Shown piece after piece: positions 1 to 12,094 of a stretch of 64,000 nucleotides of DNA. The notes beneath the pieces are model-generated. The model saw only the letters and a list, made by a program, of their open reading frames with translations, did not search any database and was not told the origin of the DNA. This stretch comes from Cacajao melanocephalus (lineage: Eukaryota > Chordata > Mammalia > Primates > Pitheciidae): positions 1-64,000 of the forward strand of contig CAUYLG010005341.1 of assembly GCA_963573385.1 (NCBI GenBank), in the 5' to 3' direction. The number at the start of each line of letters is the position of its first letter. Position 1 is the stretch's first letter. Position numbers and translations under genes: made by a program.

Positions 1-351
1 AGGGTTGAAATGAAGGAGAAAATGCTAAGGGCAGCCAGAGAGAAAGGTCAGGTTACCCACAAAGGGAAGCCCATCAGACTCACAGCAGATCTCTCAGCAG
101 AAACCCTACAAGCCAGAAGAGAGTGGGGGCCAACATTCAACGTCCTTCAAGAAAAGAACTGTCAACCCAGAATTTCATATCCAGCCAAACTAAGCTTCAT
201 AAGTGAAGGAAAAATAAAATTTTTTGAGAACAAGCAAGAACTCAGAGATTTCATCACCACCAGGCCTGCTTTGCAAGACCTTATGAAAGAAGCAATACAC
301 ATAGAAAGGAACATCCAGTATCAGCCATTCCCAAAACATACCAAAAGGTAA
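1..351 (+). pseudogene. L1 ORF1 protein, C-terminal part (copy A)
   Basis: Open frame to a stop at 349-351, cut on the left by the window edge. It carries hallmark residues of the L1 ORF1p C-terminal domain (EKMLRAAREKGQVTHKGKP, then ADLSAETLQARREWGP and RISYPAKLSFISEGKIKFF) and ends KHTKR. ORF1p is the RNA-binding, chaperone-like component of the L1 ribonucleoprotein. No stop or frameshift is visible in the part present, about 113 residues. Whether the whole ORF is open cannot be judged here. Confidence 0.85.
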
Positions 352-413
352 AGAGTATCTACATAATGAAGACTCTACATCAACTAATGGGCAAAACAGC
401 CAGCTAGCATTAA

Positions 414-1072
414 ATGGCAGTATCAAACTCACATATATCAATGTTAATCCTAAAATTAAATGGACTAAATGCCCCAATCAAAAGACACAGACAGGTAAAT
501 TGGTTAAACAGCTAAAATCTATCAGTATGCTGTATCTAGACCCATCACATATGCAAGAATACACAAAAACTCAAAACAGAGAGATGGAGGAAGACATACC
601 AACCAAATGGAGAGAAAAAAACAAACAAACAAAACAGAAACTGCCATTTTCGTCTCTGATAAAACAGACTTTAAAGCAACAAAGACCATAAGAAATAAAG
701 AGGGACATTACATGGTGGTGAAAGGATCAATGCAACAAGAAGAGCAAATGATCCTAAATATATACGCACCCAGTACAGGAACACCCAGATACATAAGGCA
801 GGTTCTTAATGACTTACAAAGAGACAGACTCACACACAATAATAGTGGGAGACTTTAACATTATACTGTCAATATTAGACAGATCAATGAGATAGAGTAT
901 TAACAAGGATATCCAGGACTTGAACTCAGACCTAGGACAAGTAAACTTAACAAATATTTACAGAACTCTCCACCCCAAATCCACAAAACATACATTGTTC
1001 TCAGTATCACATTACACCTATTTTAAAAGTGAACACATAATTGGAAGTAAATCACTCCTCAGCAATTGCATA
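414..1072 (+). pseudogene. L1 ORF2 5' fragment (start of endonuclease domain), broken
   Basis: Starts at an ATG whose product (M-A-V-S-N-S-H-I...) aligns with the ORF2p N-terminus, the AP-like endonuclease domain. The frame breaks within about 30 codons and again later. DNA similarity to L1 ORF2 continues through the equivalents of the 'IYAPNTGTPRYIRQ' and 'HPKSTKHTLF' stretches to about 1072. It then ends mid-domain, so no reverse transcriptase is encoded. Confidence 0.8.
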
Positions 1073-1350
1073 GCATTTCACAGGTTTAAATAAAATTATT
1101 GGTTGGCTGCTTGTTTGTTATTTTCATCTCTTATTCCTTCCTGTCTCCATTGTTAAGCACAATTATTGGCATAAAAGAGGTTTTTAATACCTATTTTTAG
1201 ACTGCATTCTAGCCTGGGCAATAGAATAAGAATCCCGTTCTCTCTCCCGCTTTCTCTTCCTCTTTCTTTCTCTCTTACATTCTTTTTTTTCTTTCTTTCA
1301 CTCTCACTTTCTTTCCTCTCTTTTTCTTTCTTTCAAAAAAAAAAAAAAGA
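1073..1350 (+). other. Non-L1 3' module of the chimeric element (copy A)
   Basis: About 165 bp of sequence I do not recognise as L1, then about 35 bp resembling the Alu 3' end (centred on 'cctgggcaatag'), a C/T-rich tract and an A-tail. It aligns with 12706-12945 with about 19 differences over a 140-bp stretch counted by eye. Being common to two copies with different downstream flanks, it probably served as the element's 3'UTR. Confidence 0.7.
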
Positions 1351-1444
1351 ATAAATAAAAAAGTGTTGATGAGGGTATAAAGAAAATGATACCATTATTA
1401 CAAATAAGCAGCATCTAATAACATTTAAAAATGTACATCCTTGC

Positions 1445-1524
1445 CATGATCATGGCACTGCACTCCTGCCTGTGCAACAGAGTGAGACCCTGTCTCTAAA
1501 AAAAAAAAAAAAGAAAAAAAGAAA
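1445..1524 (+). mobile_element. Alu 3'-end fragment
   Basis: Only the last part of an Alu right arm ('catggcactgcactcctgcc...', 'agtgagaccctgtctc') with an A-rich tail. Short matching flanks ('gtacatc' at both sides) suggest a 5'-truncated insertion. Confidence 0.8.
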
Positions 1525-1561
1525 GTACATCTTCTATGAGCTACTCAAAAATCCCATTTCT

Positions 1562-1823
1562 TTCTTTCTTTCTTTTTTTTTGAAACAGAGTCTTGCTCTG
1601 TTGCCGCCAGGTTGGAGTGCAGTGGTGCGATCTTGGCTTACTGCAACCTCTGTAGCTGGGACTACAAGCACACACCACCACACCCAGCTAATTTTTGTAT
1701 TTTTAGCAGAGACGGGGTTTCACCATGTTGGCCAGGATGGTCTCGATGTTTTGACCTCGTGATCCACCTGCCTCAGCCTCCCAAAGTGCTGGGGTTACAG
1801 CGTGAGCCACCTCCCCTGGCCAG
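1562..1823 (-). mobile_element. Alu, antisense, with internal deletion
   Basis: Reads as a T-run, then 'gagtcttgctctgttgcc', and ends 'gtgagccacctcccctggcc'. Around 1650 about 50 bp of the right arm is missing. The flanks form an imperfect target-site duplication, aaaatcccatttct at 1547-1561 against aaaatcctatttct at 1824-1837. Confidence 0.9.
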
Positions 1824-2425
1824 AAAATCCTATTTCTAAATATATTGCCTGGAAGAATTCTGTCATATGCATATTCAGGATATATATTGCAACATTGTTT
1901 GCAATTGGCCAAATATTGAAAACAATCCAAATGACTGTTTATAGGGGAATGAATTAATAACATATGATATACTTATGAGATATTATACAACAGTTTAGGA
2001 GGAATTAACTAAATCTATACATATCCACATGCATGGTTTTAAGTTAGATAATGTTGGGTGGATAGAAAAAAGATTCAGAATGATATGAAAAGCATATCAC
2101 TCATATACATTTTAAAATGTAAAAACAGCATGCTTTATTTGTGGATATACATGAATGGATGGAAACATTTTTAAAATATAAGGATTTATCCCAAACTCAT
2201 ACCAATGGTTCCCTCTTGGAGAAAGGGTATAGAACTAGGGATGACTGTTAGAAGGGACTTTAGCTATTTCTGTAATGTGCAATTTCCTTAAAAGAAAAAC
2301 AGCAAACATATGTGACAAAAATATTAACTTTGTTAAGTGTATCAGTCAGGGTCCAGTCAGGAGACAGAAACCACACAGAAAAAAGGTAATACAAAAAGTA
2401 ATTAACTAAAAAAATTACCTAATAA

Positions 2426-2698
2426 GGCCAGGTGCAGTGGCTCACACCTGTAATCCCAGCACTTGGGAGGCCAAGGAGAGTGGATCACAAGGTCAGGAGT
2501 TCGAGAGCGGCCTGGCAAACATGGTGAAACCCCCTCTCTACCAGGCCTGGTGGCACATGCCTGTAGTCCCAGCCACTCGGGAGGCTGGGGAGAACAATCA
2601 CTCGAACCTGGGAGGCGGAGGTTGCAGTGAGCTACAATCTTGCCACTGCACTCCAGCCTGAGCGACAGAGCAAGACCCCATCTCAAAACAAAAAAAAA
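2426..2698 (+). mobile_element. Alu (AluS/J type) with small deletion
   Basis: Starts 'ggccaggtgcagtggctcac' and ends 'gacagagcaagaccccatct' plus an A-tail. The middle A-rich linker segment between the two arms is deleted. 'aattaactaa' occurs on both flanks, a likely target-site duplication. Confidence 0.92.
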
Positions 2699-3399
2699 AT
2701 TAACTAATGAAAGGTGGTTACTAAGAGGGGAAAAGGTACCTCTAAAGAAGAGTAGCAGACATGGGGGGCAGTTACTACCTCTAGGTCTACAGGAAGCACA
2801 CCCAAGGAAACATGGCACTTGGAAGAAACCCCCAACCCATGCCTGGGAGTCAGACCTTAGAGAGGGTGGGGCTGTGGACCACATAGAGAGGTTCACCAAG
2901 GTGCTTCAAGACAAAGGTGGGCCACAGCTGACAGGCCAGGGCTGGCAAGCAGAAAGCCAACTACAGGGGTGCCAGTGTAACTTGCTGGAGAATGAGTATC
3001 ACTGGATCTCCCATACGCTGCTGGCAGCTGTGTCCCGGGAGCAGGAATTGAACTCAGGAACCAGAAAGAGAAGCCCATTCTTCTGCTGTGCCTTGTGATG
3101 TTCCTCTAGCACCCTCTATCCACAAAACCAGTGTGTGTGAAGGAGAAGTGCTTACAGGGTCCAGCTGCAGTAACACGAAGCAGGCAAATGATGGCAGGTT
3201 TGGTGCCAAGAGGCAACACATTGATTACTGGCACATAATGATGGATGATAAGAATATAGGTGTTACGTATATTTTTCTTTATTTCTTTAGAGCTCGAGAA
3301 TCTCAAAATAAAATGTTAAATGATTACAAGTTGAATATTTTTAAACAATATTCTTACTAGTTAAAAAGTTAACCAGTAATGGAATAAAAACTTCTTCCG
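2699..3399. other. Non-Alu segment, possible old repeat, no gene
   Basis: Together with 2341-2425 on the other side of the Alu this looks like one sequence split by the insertion. The opening 'gtcagggtccagtcaggag' is of a kind I associate with old interspersed repeats, but I cannot assign a family. An open frame at 2640-3098 runs out of the Alu and shows no protein features. Confidence 0.4.
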
Positions 3400-5955
<2,556 letters not shown>

Positions 5956-5959
5956 ACCA

Positions 5960-6105
5960 CCATGGTGTGGTGGAAAGAGCTCAGGCTTTGGAGTCAGCTG
6001 ACTGCGATTGGAATGCCAGCACAGCCACCGTGTCTTCAGGCAAATAAGTACACCACCCTGGCCTCAGTTTTTGGGATAATGATGTGTGCTTAAATATAAT
6101 GTGGT
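5960..6105 (+). mobile_element. MIR SINE
   Basis: Matches the MIR core: 'tggtgtggtggaaagagctc', 'tttggagtcagctgactgcg', then 'cttcaggcaaataagta' and 'cctcagttt'. It is a tRNA-derived mammalian SINE, heavily diverged. Confidence 0.85.
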
Positions 6106-6279
6106 TCTTCAGAAGGATGGGCTTGGTGAAAAACATACATAATGAAGATCATTCTTGTCTGTTTTCTACGTGGAGAGAGCTTGTGGATCTGAGCACGTTC
6201 TCCTCTCCTGCCTGTGCCTTTTCCTATCTCTATGTCAGGAGGCAGAGAGAACTCTGCTGAGGGAACAGAATGCTTCTTT

Positions 6280-6650
6280 ACTTTTCCTTTTTATACCTTT
6301 TATCTTTTGAGATCATCATAAACTCACATGCAGCTGTAAGAAGTAATAGAGAGAGATCCCATATACCCTTCATCCAGTTCCCCCCAGTGGTAACACCTTG
6401 CCTAGCTATAGAACAATGGCACAACCCAGAGGTTGACATGGGTACAACCCATTGACCTTACTCCAGTTTCACTAATTTTACATTCACATGTGTTTGTGTA
6501 TGTGTGTGTTGAGTTCTATGCAGTTTTATCCCATGTGCAGATGTGTAGATCCTCAGGTTGCCCTTTTTTCTGAGTTCTGGTTAAGGTCTTCTCTTTCAGA
6601 AGGACATTTATCCTGCACACATCACTGAGGTTTCTTTCAAAGACTCCAAT
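6280..6650 (-). mobile_element. Probable L1M 3'UTR fragment
   Basis: Resembles the antisense of an old L1 3'UTR ('gagatcatcataaactcacatgc', 'gtaacaccttgcctagctatag', 'gttctatgcagttttatc'), with a short TG-rich run. Orientation is inferred from the antisense-type start. Confidence 0.5.
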
Positions 6651-6723
6651 CTTCACAGCTCCACCACTGCCTTTATCTTCCTTTTTCTTCCATATCTTAA
6701 AGGTTCCTTAGAGAGCTGGAACA

Positions 6724-6868
6724 GGTCTGGAGTGGTGGCTCAAGCCTGTAATCCCAGCATGTTGGGAGACCAGGGTGGGAGAACCACTTAAGCCCAGGAG
6801 TTTGAAACCAGCCTGGGCAAATAGAGAGACCCCACCTCTTAGGAAAAGAAAAAGAGAGAGAGTTGGAA
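6724..6868 (+). mobile_element. Free left Alu monomer (FLAM-like)
   Basis: A single Alu arm only: 'tggtggctcaagcctgtaat' to 'gagagaccccacctctt', then an A/G-rich tail. No right arm follows, which fits the fossil Alu monomers that predate dimeric Alu. Confidence 0.8.
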
Positions 6869-6869
6869 C

Positions 6870-7349
6870 AAGTAACAGGTGAATCAGAGAATTCCCAACT
6901 CATCTTCATTAAAATGTGTCCTACGTCCCCTGGAGCTCCCTAGACTTGAGAAGGGCCCCTATTCCAGCAGACGCCTGTGGGTGACAGACCACCCATGTGT
7001 CTCCAGACATGCACTAAACCTGCCCCCTCCTGTGGTGAGGTCCTGCCTTCCAGCCTGGGCCAGTGCGGGCTTAAAGTGTTCCACCTTGGTGAGCTCCAAA
7101 CCTCCTGAATTACCTTTCTCTCCCTTTGCGGGGGTCAACCTCGGAACTGCAAGTTCAAATTTGGGGTCTTTTCATCCTTCTAAGTCAATATAGTCCTTGG
7201 GTGCTTGGGGTGTGCCAAAGGAGCAGCTGGCAAGGTCAGACACCCAGAATTCTCAACATGCTCCCATCAGCTGGACTTGCACTCACTGAAAAGTGAAGAG
7301 GGGATCCCATCAAAGGTTCCCCTTCCTTTGTTTCCTGGGATCCACTTTT
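6870..7349. other. Single-copy DNA, nothing recognised
   Basis: Moderately GC-rich sequence. A 104-residue open frame (6879-7193) is proline/serine-rich without domain features, and I do not call it a gene. Confidence 0.5.
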
Positions 7350-7505
7350 CAGATATGAGCTTTGTGGCCTCAGTGACACTAGTGATCTAATTTCTCAGGG
7401 CCTCAGTCTTCCCATCTATGAAATGGAACCAATAGGCTCTCCCATGGCTCTCATGGATGATTCAGTGAGATAATGGCTGTAGCAGGCCCAGAGCCTTGAG
7501 GGCAA
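7350..7505 (+). mobile_element. MIR SINE
   Basis: 'tctcagggcctcagtcttcc', 'catctatgaaatgg' and 'gattcagtgagataatgg' match the 3' half of MIR. Confidence 0.8.
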
Positions 7506-8094
7506 GTGCTCAGTGCAAAGAGCTGTCAGATGCCACCCTATTTGTCACGCTTCCCCTCACTCCCCAGTCACTGGCCATACGTGACACTCCACTGGGGCTG
7601 GCTGTGCCGCCCTCATCCTTCCATACCTTTCTCTAGATTAATTGCCCTAAGAATTGGGTCTCATCTTGAGGGTGGGAAGAGAAACCAAAACAGGTGATGT
7701 GTCATCAGGGACTTAACATAACTCAGCTGTGCCCTGCTGCATTCCTGTTTCCCAGGCCATTTAAGCCACTTCCAAATGTACAAGATTAACTTGCTTGCTA
7801 GGACGCCCAGAGAAACCTGAGGAATCTCTCTCTCATTCTCTTTCTCCCCATCCCCGCTCCCACTCTTTTTTTCAGGGCCCAGGACAGAATAACTCAGAGC
7901 TTCCCTTGGGAGGGTGCGCAGGACACACAGTGAGAGGCAGAGCTCAGATCTTGCTTCTTTTCTTCCTTGGCCTCTCATACTCCCAGCCCTGCCACCAACC
8001 CATGAAACCCTGCACCCCAGGGCGTCCCTGGTGGGGGGCAGCGGGTCATCTCTCTCTACAGGGAGGCAGGATTGGCAGGATTTGGCTAATAAGA

Positions 8095-8690
8095 ACCAGC
8101 TGTGTTGTTGGTGGGTTTTACTCTGCCCCTCCCCTGCCCTTGCTCTGATAGCTGTGAGAAACTGATGACAACCTGTTTGACCTCTGACCTCCGAACTTGA
8201 CCCGCTGCTAATACCTCCAGCTGCTGATTGCTGGCCGAGCCCTTTGTCTCGGGCTGTTTGGGAGCCAAGACAGACAAATGATTTCTATTTGTCCTCTGGT
8301 GCCGCGGACGGAGCTGATCGATAGGAACCGCGAATGATGTCAAGGATTTGTCACCATGGCTTATGAATGACAAAAACGCTCCTCACCACCCCCTACCTTT
8401 CCCCCTCCCCAAAGAAACACCTTTTGGGGGAAAGAGACTGAAAGCCAGAGAAGGCATATCGATTTTTTTTTTTTTTTTTGCTTTCTTAAATAGCAGCTCG
8501 AGACACAAAAGAGAGAAAGACAACACTTTTCTGTGCTAAAATGCAGCAAAAAGCTTCCCAGAGAACGAGACTAGTGATTAGATCAGCTATTGCATTTAAG
8601 TACCACAGCCCGCCTCACAACACAACCGCTCAATTTCATCTGCTGAAGGCTGTACCATTTCTCCCCCATCTCTGATCATTCCAGACACAA
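8095..8690. promoter_or_regulatory. Candidate conserved noncoding/regulatory block
   Basis: Repeat-free sequence of high complexity that keeps several CpGs (around 8232, 8302-8309, 8319-8332) in an otherwise CpG-poor region. It holds a perfect DR1 nuclear-receptor site (8178-8190), a third half-site, a 7-bp inverted pair around 8273-8293, an ATCGAT-centred motif (8315-8323) and homeobox-like TGATTAGATCA near 8574. Motif clustering is seen; enhancer function and conservation are inference. Confidence 0.4.
8178..8203 (-). promoter_or_regulatory. DR1 nuclear-receptor site plus third half-site
   Basis: Reads TGACCT-C-TGACCT on the plus strand, so AGGTCA-G-AGGTCA on the minus strand. This exactly matches the direct repeat with 1-bp spacing bound by RXR heterodimers, HNF4 and COUP-TF factors. 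A related TGACCC half-site follows 7 bp later (8198-8203). Occupancy is not shown. Confidence 0.5.
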
Positions 8691-9477
8691 GGGAGGCTCC
8701 CAGCAAGAAGGCACTTTCCTCCCTCTCACTTCTTCATCTGCCTTCAGCTTGGTGACCATCTCTGTCCCTTTCTCTCCTTCAATCTCCTTCTTTTTACCTG
8801 GTGGGGCATGGGTTGGACACCCTGGTATGTGAGTCCAAGCTGGTTTCCAGCCTTTCTTTAGCAAAAGCTTATCATAGCCTTTGAATTTCGATGCTTATTT
8901 GAAAAAGAAAAGACAGAAGGTGGGGATGTGATCTTAACAGCGGGGGACACATCACCTCTTGGGAAAGCCCCTCTCAGTCCCCCATGCAGGGTTGAGGGCA
9001 GGTTTCAGAGGGAGGATGGGGAGGCAGCCCATCCCTCTGGAAAACTGGAAAGCCCCAAAGCAGGGAGGGCAGCAAGGCACCCCCTCCTCCCACTTCAACA
9101 TCTGACCCTTCAGTGAGAGCCTCTCTGTGCTGGCGAGAACCACAGGGAGAGTGAGCTCTGTCTGCTTGTCCTTGGGAAGCTCACCCTCTAGGACGGGCGA
9201 GCAAACCATGGCATGGCAGCCAGATGGATGCATGCTAGGGCAGAGAAGAGCAGGGAGTGGGGAAACCTGGAGTGGTGACAAGGATGGGGGGTATTGGGAT
9301 CACTACAGGAGGGGACACCCTTGTCAAGCTTGGACAAATAAGCAGCAGGAGAAAGTGGGTCACTGCATTCCAGGCTGTGGAGACCAAGGACCTCACGAGC
9401 CTGTGGTATGGACTCTTTAGGCCATGTCTTACTGGAGGCCAGATATGCCCTGGAGGCCCCAGAGTGAGCAGCCACTG

Positions 9478-9600
9478 CATGAACGACTCAGAGACTCCAT
9501 TTTCTCATCTGTGAAATGGGCAAGGCAATGGCATCTGCCTCACGGGGTTGCCAAGAGTAATAAATCGGTTAATCCATGCAAAGTGATGATACTGTCTTGT
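9478..9600 (+). mobile_element. MIR SINE fragment
   Basis: 'ctcatctgtgaaatgggcaa' and 'tcacggggttgccaagag' then 'taatccatgcaaag' match the 3' half of MIR. Confidence 0.8.
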
Positions 9601-9960
9601 AGTACATGTGGCTGTTCTTGTTTTTATTATTTTCAGCTGTTAATAGTTGAAGACTTGCTTCCAGTCTGGCGATTCCTCAGTCAGGTTGATTAAATGAGGG
9701 TAAAGAGAGACAGCTCCTACTTCCCACACACCTTAAATAGAACCATGACCTGGGTGTAGTGGGGAAGCCAAATAAATAAATGGGGCTCTGGCAGGATGAG
9801 GTCTCTGACCAAGGTCAGAGCATGGCTCTGGAGAAGACCAGAATGACCTCTCTCCTCAAGCACAGGCCCTGGGCAGAGACAGCAGAGAATGCGTGCTCCC
9901 AGATGGGGCTTAGACAGAGTAGCTATAAGGATACAAGGCAATGTAGGACTCAGTATTGAT
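9601..9960. other. Single-copy DNA, nothing recognised
   Basis: No repeat family or coding signature identified. Confidence 0.5.
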
Positions 9961-9962
9961 TG

Positions 9963-10450
9963 CTCGGACTATTGCAGCAGCCACCTACCTGGTCTCGGGT
10001 CTCTCCCATCCACTGTCTGCACCGCCATCAGGTTGACCTTCCCAACTCAAATCTGATCACGAACTTCTCTGTTTGGATCCCTCCAGTGGTTCCTCATTCT
10101 CTTTAGAATAAAGCAAAAACGTCTTATACCGGCATTCAAGGCCACCCTGTTTTGCATCATGCTAACCACACAAATCATACATCCTGTGTGGCTCTACTAC
10201 CTGGCCTTTGCTCAGGCCAGTTCCTCTACCTGAAATGCCCCCTTCGGCTCTATTTTAGTAAGAATTCTTCCTTTCTTCATTTCTTCCCACAGCACACTGT
10301 TCTTCCATTCTAGAACTTATAGCCCTTGATCAGAACGATTCTGTTCATTTCTGTCTCCTGCCTAGACTGAGGGCTCTGAAGGCCAGGAACCACGCGGTGC
10401 AGAGGCCACCACACCAGATAACTGTGTGCTGAATAGAATATTTGGAAAGT
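9963..10450 (+). mobile_element. L2 LINE 3' fragment
   Basis: Strong L2 phrasing in order: 'ggactattgcagcagccacc', 'aaatctgatcacgaacttct', 'agaataaagcaaaaacgtct', 'cattcaaggcc', 'ggcctttgctcaggccagtt', 'cctgaaatgccc' and 'gactgagggctctgaaggcc'. Confidence 0.85.
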
Positions 10451-10526
10451 GCTTGAATCTTAGAGAAAACTTAGAGGGGTGGTGGCACGGGAGTGGGAGG
10501 TGCTGCGCTTTAACAAAAGACAATGG

Positions 10527-11010
10527 TAGAGAGAGATCCAAGATGGCTGACTACTAGCAGCTCAGGATTGTAGCTCCCAGAGAAAGCGCACAGAACGAGA
10601 GGACGCCACGCTTACAGATGAATTTTTGTTGCCTATGGACCAGGAGATTCCCAGCGGAGGAGCCCCACGGGTCGCCAGTGCGACTCTTGTGGCCGGTGTG
10701 GCGGTTTTGCCGGTGCCTTGGCGCGGCAGTTCTCGGTGCAGAGTAGACGGGACTGACTCCCCTTTTGGTTGACGTTTGGAGCTTCTGGAAGGCAGAGTCG
10801 CCTATTTACCTGATTGAAAAAGCGATTCAAGAGGAAAGCCAGACTGGAGATTCCTGAACAGAAAAGCACCACGAATCTTGATGCCGCTGTTTTGGTCGAC
10901 GCAGTGGGTTGCTCAGATTTCGGTGCTAGGAATCAACAAGTTGGACGTCCACTCAGAGACCTAATTTGAAAGTTGGCAATTACAAACGACAGGTGGATAA
11001 ACTTAAAATG
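10527..11010 (+). promoter_or_regulatory. 5'UTR / internal promoter region of copy B
   Basis: Begins with the CAAGATGGC motif typical of primate L1 5' ends (it overlaps the YY1-type core AAGATGG) and keeps many CpGs ('cgccacg', 'gccggtgtggcgg', 'ggcgcggcag', 'tcgacgcagtg'). At about 480 bp it is shorter than the roughly 0.9-1.1 kb 5'UTRs of the other two L1s in this window. Promoter role comes from L1 biology and is not shown here. Confidence 0.6.
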
Positions 11011-12033
11011 ATGGGAAGAAACCAGCGTAAAAAGGCTGAGAATACTCAAAATCAGAATGCTTCTCCTTCTACAGGGGATCATAGTTCCTCATCAACAAAG
11101 GAACAAGGCCTGATGGAGAACGAGTGCGTTCCATTAACAGAATTAGGCTTCAGAAGGTGGATAAGAAACTTTTCTGAGCTAAAAAAACATGTTCTAGCCC
11201 AATGTAAAGAAACTAAGAACCTTGCAAAAAGGTTTGATGAAATGCTCACGAGAATAGACAATTTAGAGAGGAATACAAGTGAATTAATGGAACTGAAGAA
11301 CACAATACGAGAACTTTGCGAAGTATGCACAGGTTTTAACAGTCGAATTGATCAAGCAGAAGAAAGGATATTAAAGGTCGAAGACCAACTTAATGAAATG
11401 AAACAAGAAGACAAGATTCGAGAAGAAAGAGTAAAAAGGAATGAGCAAAGTCTCCAAGAAATATGGGACTATGTGAAAAGACCTAATTTACGACTGATAA
11501 GTGTACCTGAATGTCATGAAGAGAATGAATCCAAGTTGGAAAATATTCTTCAGGATATTATTCAGGAAAATTTTCCTAACCTAGTAAGCCAGGACAATGC
11601 TCAACTCCAGGTAATCCAGAGAACACCACAAAGATATTCCTCAAGTGGAGCAACTCCTAGACACATAATCGTTAGATTCACTAGGGTTGAAGTAAAGGAG
11701 AAAATTCTAAGGGCAGTTAGAGAGAAAGGTCAGCTTCCCCATAAAGGGAAGCCTATCAGACTCACAGCAGACCTCTCAGCAGAAACCCTACAAACTAGAA
11801 GAGAGTGGGGGTCAGTATTTAGTATCCTCAAAGAAAAGAATTTTCAACCCAGAATCTCATATCCTGCTAAACTAAGCTTCATAAGTGAAGGAAAAATAAA
11901 ATTTTTTGCGAACAAGCAAGCACTCAGAGATTTCATCACCACTAGGCCTGCTTTACAAGACCTTCTGAAAGAAGCGCTACAAACAGAAAGGAACGACCAG
12001 TATCAGTCATCCCAAAAACCTACCAAAATGTAA
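11011..12033 (+). CDS. L1 ORF1 protein, intact (340 aa)
   Basis: Uninterrupted frame. I choose the ATG at 11011 (the second of two adjacent ATGs, 11008 and 11011) because MGRNQRKKAEN matches the L1 ORF1p N-terminus; the frame is open further upstream but without ATG. Length 340 residues against 338 in active human L1. Residues about 45-150 are a heptad-rich, E/K-rich coiled coil that mediates trimerisation. About 150-245 form the RNA-recognition-like domain (NEQSLQEIWDYVKRPNLRLI, then ATPRHIIVRF). The C-terminal domain follows (LRAVREKGQ, KPIRLTADLSAETLQ, RISYPAKLSFISEGK). The protein binds L1 RNA and is needed in cis for L1 mobility. Here it is not followed by a functional ORF2. Intactness is seen; expression is unknown. 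Confidence 0.85.
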   Translation: MGRNQRKKAENTQNQNASPSTGDHSSSSTKEQGLMENECVPLTELGFRRWIRNFSELKKHVLAQCKETKNLAKRFDEMLTRIDNLERNTSELMELKNTIRELCEVCTGFNSRIDQAEERILKVEDQLNEMKQEDKIREERVKRNEQSLQEIWDYVKRPNLRLISVPECHEENESKLENILQDIIQENFPNLVSQDNAQLQVIQRTPQRYSSSGATPRHIIVRFTRVEVKEKILRAVREKGQLPHKGKPIRLTADLSAETLQTRREWGSVFSILKEKNFQPRISYPAKLSFISEGKIKFFANKQALRDFITTRPALQDLLKEALQTERNDQYQSSQKPTKM

Positions 12034-12094
12034 AGAGTATCTCCGTAATGAAGAATCTACATCAACTAATGGGCAAAATAGCCAGCTAGCATTA

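Larger units (their letters stand above)
1..1350 (+). mobile_element. L1-derived chimeric retroelement, copy A (3' part)
   Basis: The window opens inside a primate L1-type ORF1. After the ORF1 stop come an L1 spacer and roughly the first 660 bp of ORF2. At about 1072 the L1 match stops abruptly and a non-L1 module follows. This module includes an Alu-like 3' tip near 1205-1240, a CT-rich tract and an A-tail at 1336-1350. The same order and junction occur at 10527-12945. The 5' end lies outside the window. Seen directly: the ORF1 and ORF2 similarity and the shared 3' module. Inference: a member of an ORF1-only, half-L1-like family. Confidence 0.75.
1380..2340 (+). mobile_element. L1M 3'-end fragment, interrupted by two Alu sequences
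   Basis: The parts at about 1380-1440, 1525-1560 and 1824-2340 resemble the 3' end and 3'UTR of old mammalian L1 (phrases equivalent to 'gcaacattgttt...caatccaaatg...' and 'atgaattaataacatatg'). An Alu 3' fragment and an antisense Alu sit inside it. Confidence 0.55.
7506..9470. other. Single-copy, GC-richer DNA; no gene
   Basis: About 2 kb without recognisable repeats except a T-run at 8462-8479. Overlapping open frames of 60-117 residues on both strands lack domains and are not supported as genes. 8095-8690 stands out and is described separately as a candidate regulatory block. Confidence 0.55.

Noticed and set aside
1472..1839. Open frames with '[20 protein letters not shown]'-type protein
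   Set aside because: Typical translation of an antisense Alu. The same pattern recurs at 2402, 4484, 14228, 22474, 46838 and 52582.
5960..6105. tRNA-like A/B box signals in MIR and Alu elements
   Set aside because: These are SINE promoter remnants derived from tRNA or 7SL, with no tRNA cloverleaf.
7795..8373. Overlapping frames of 83-117 residues on both strands as a gene
   Set aside because: No domain, no splice context, frames conflict with each other; better seen as noncoding DNA.
10966..11007. Start of ORF1 upstream at 10966
   Set aside because: That codon is TTG. The first ATGs are 11008 and 11011, and similarity to L1 ORF1p starts at 11011.
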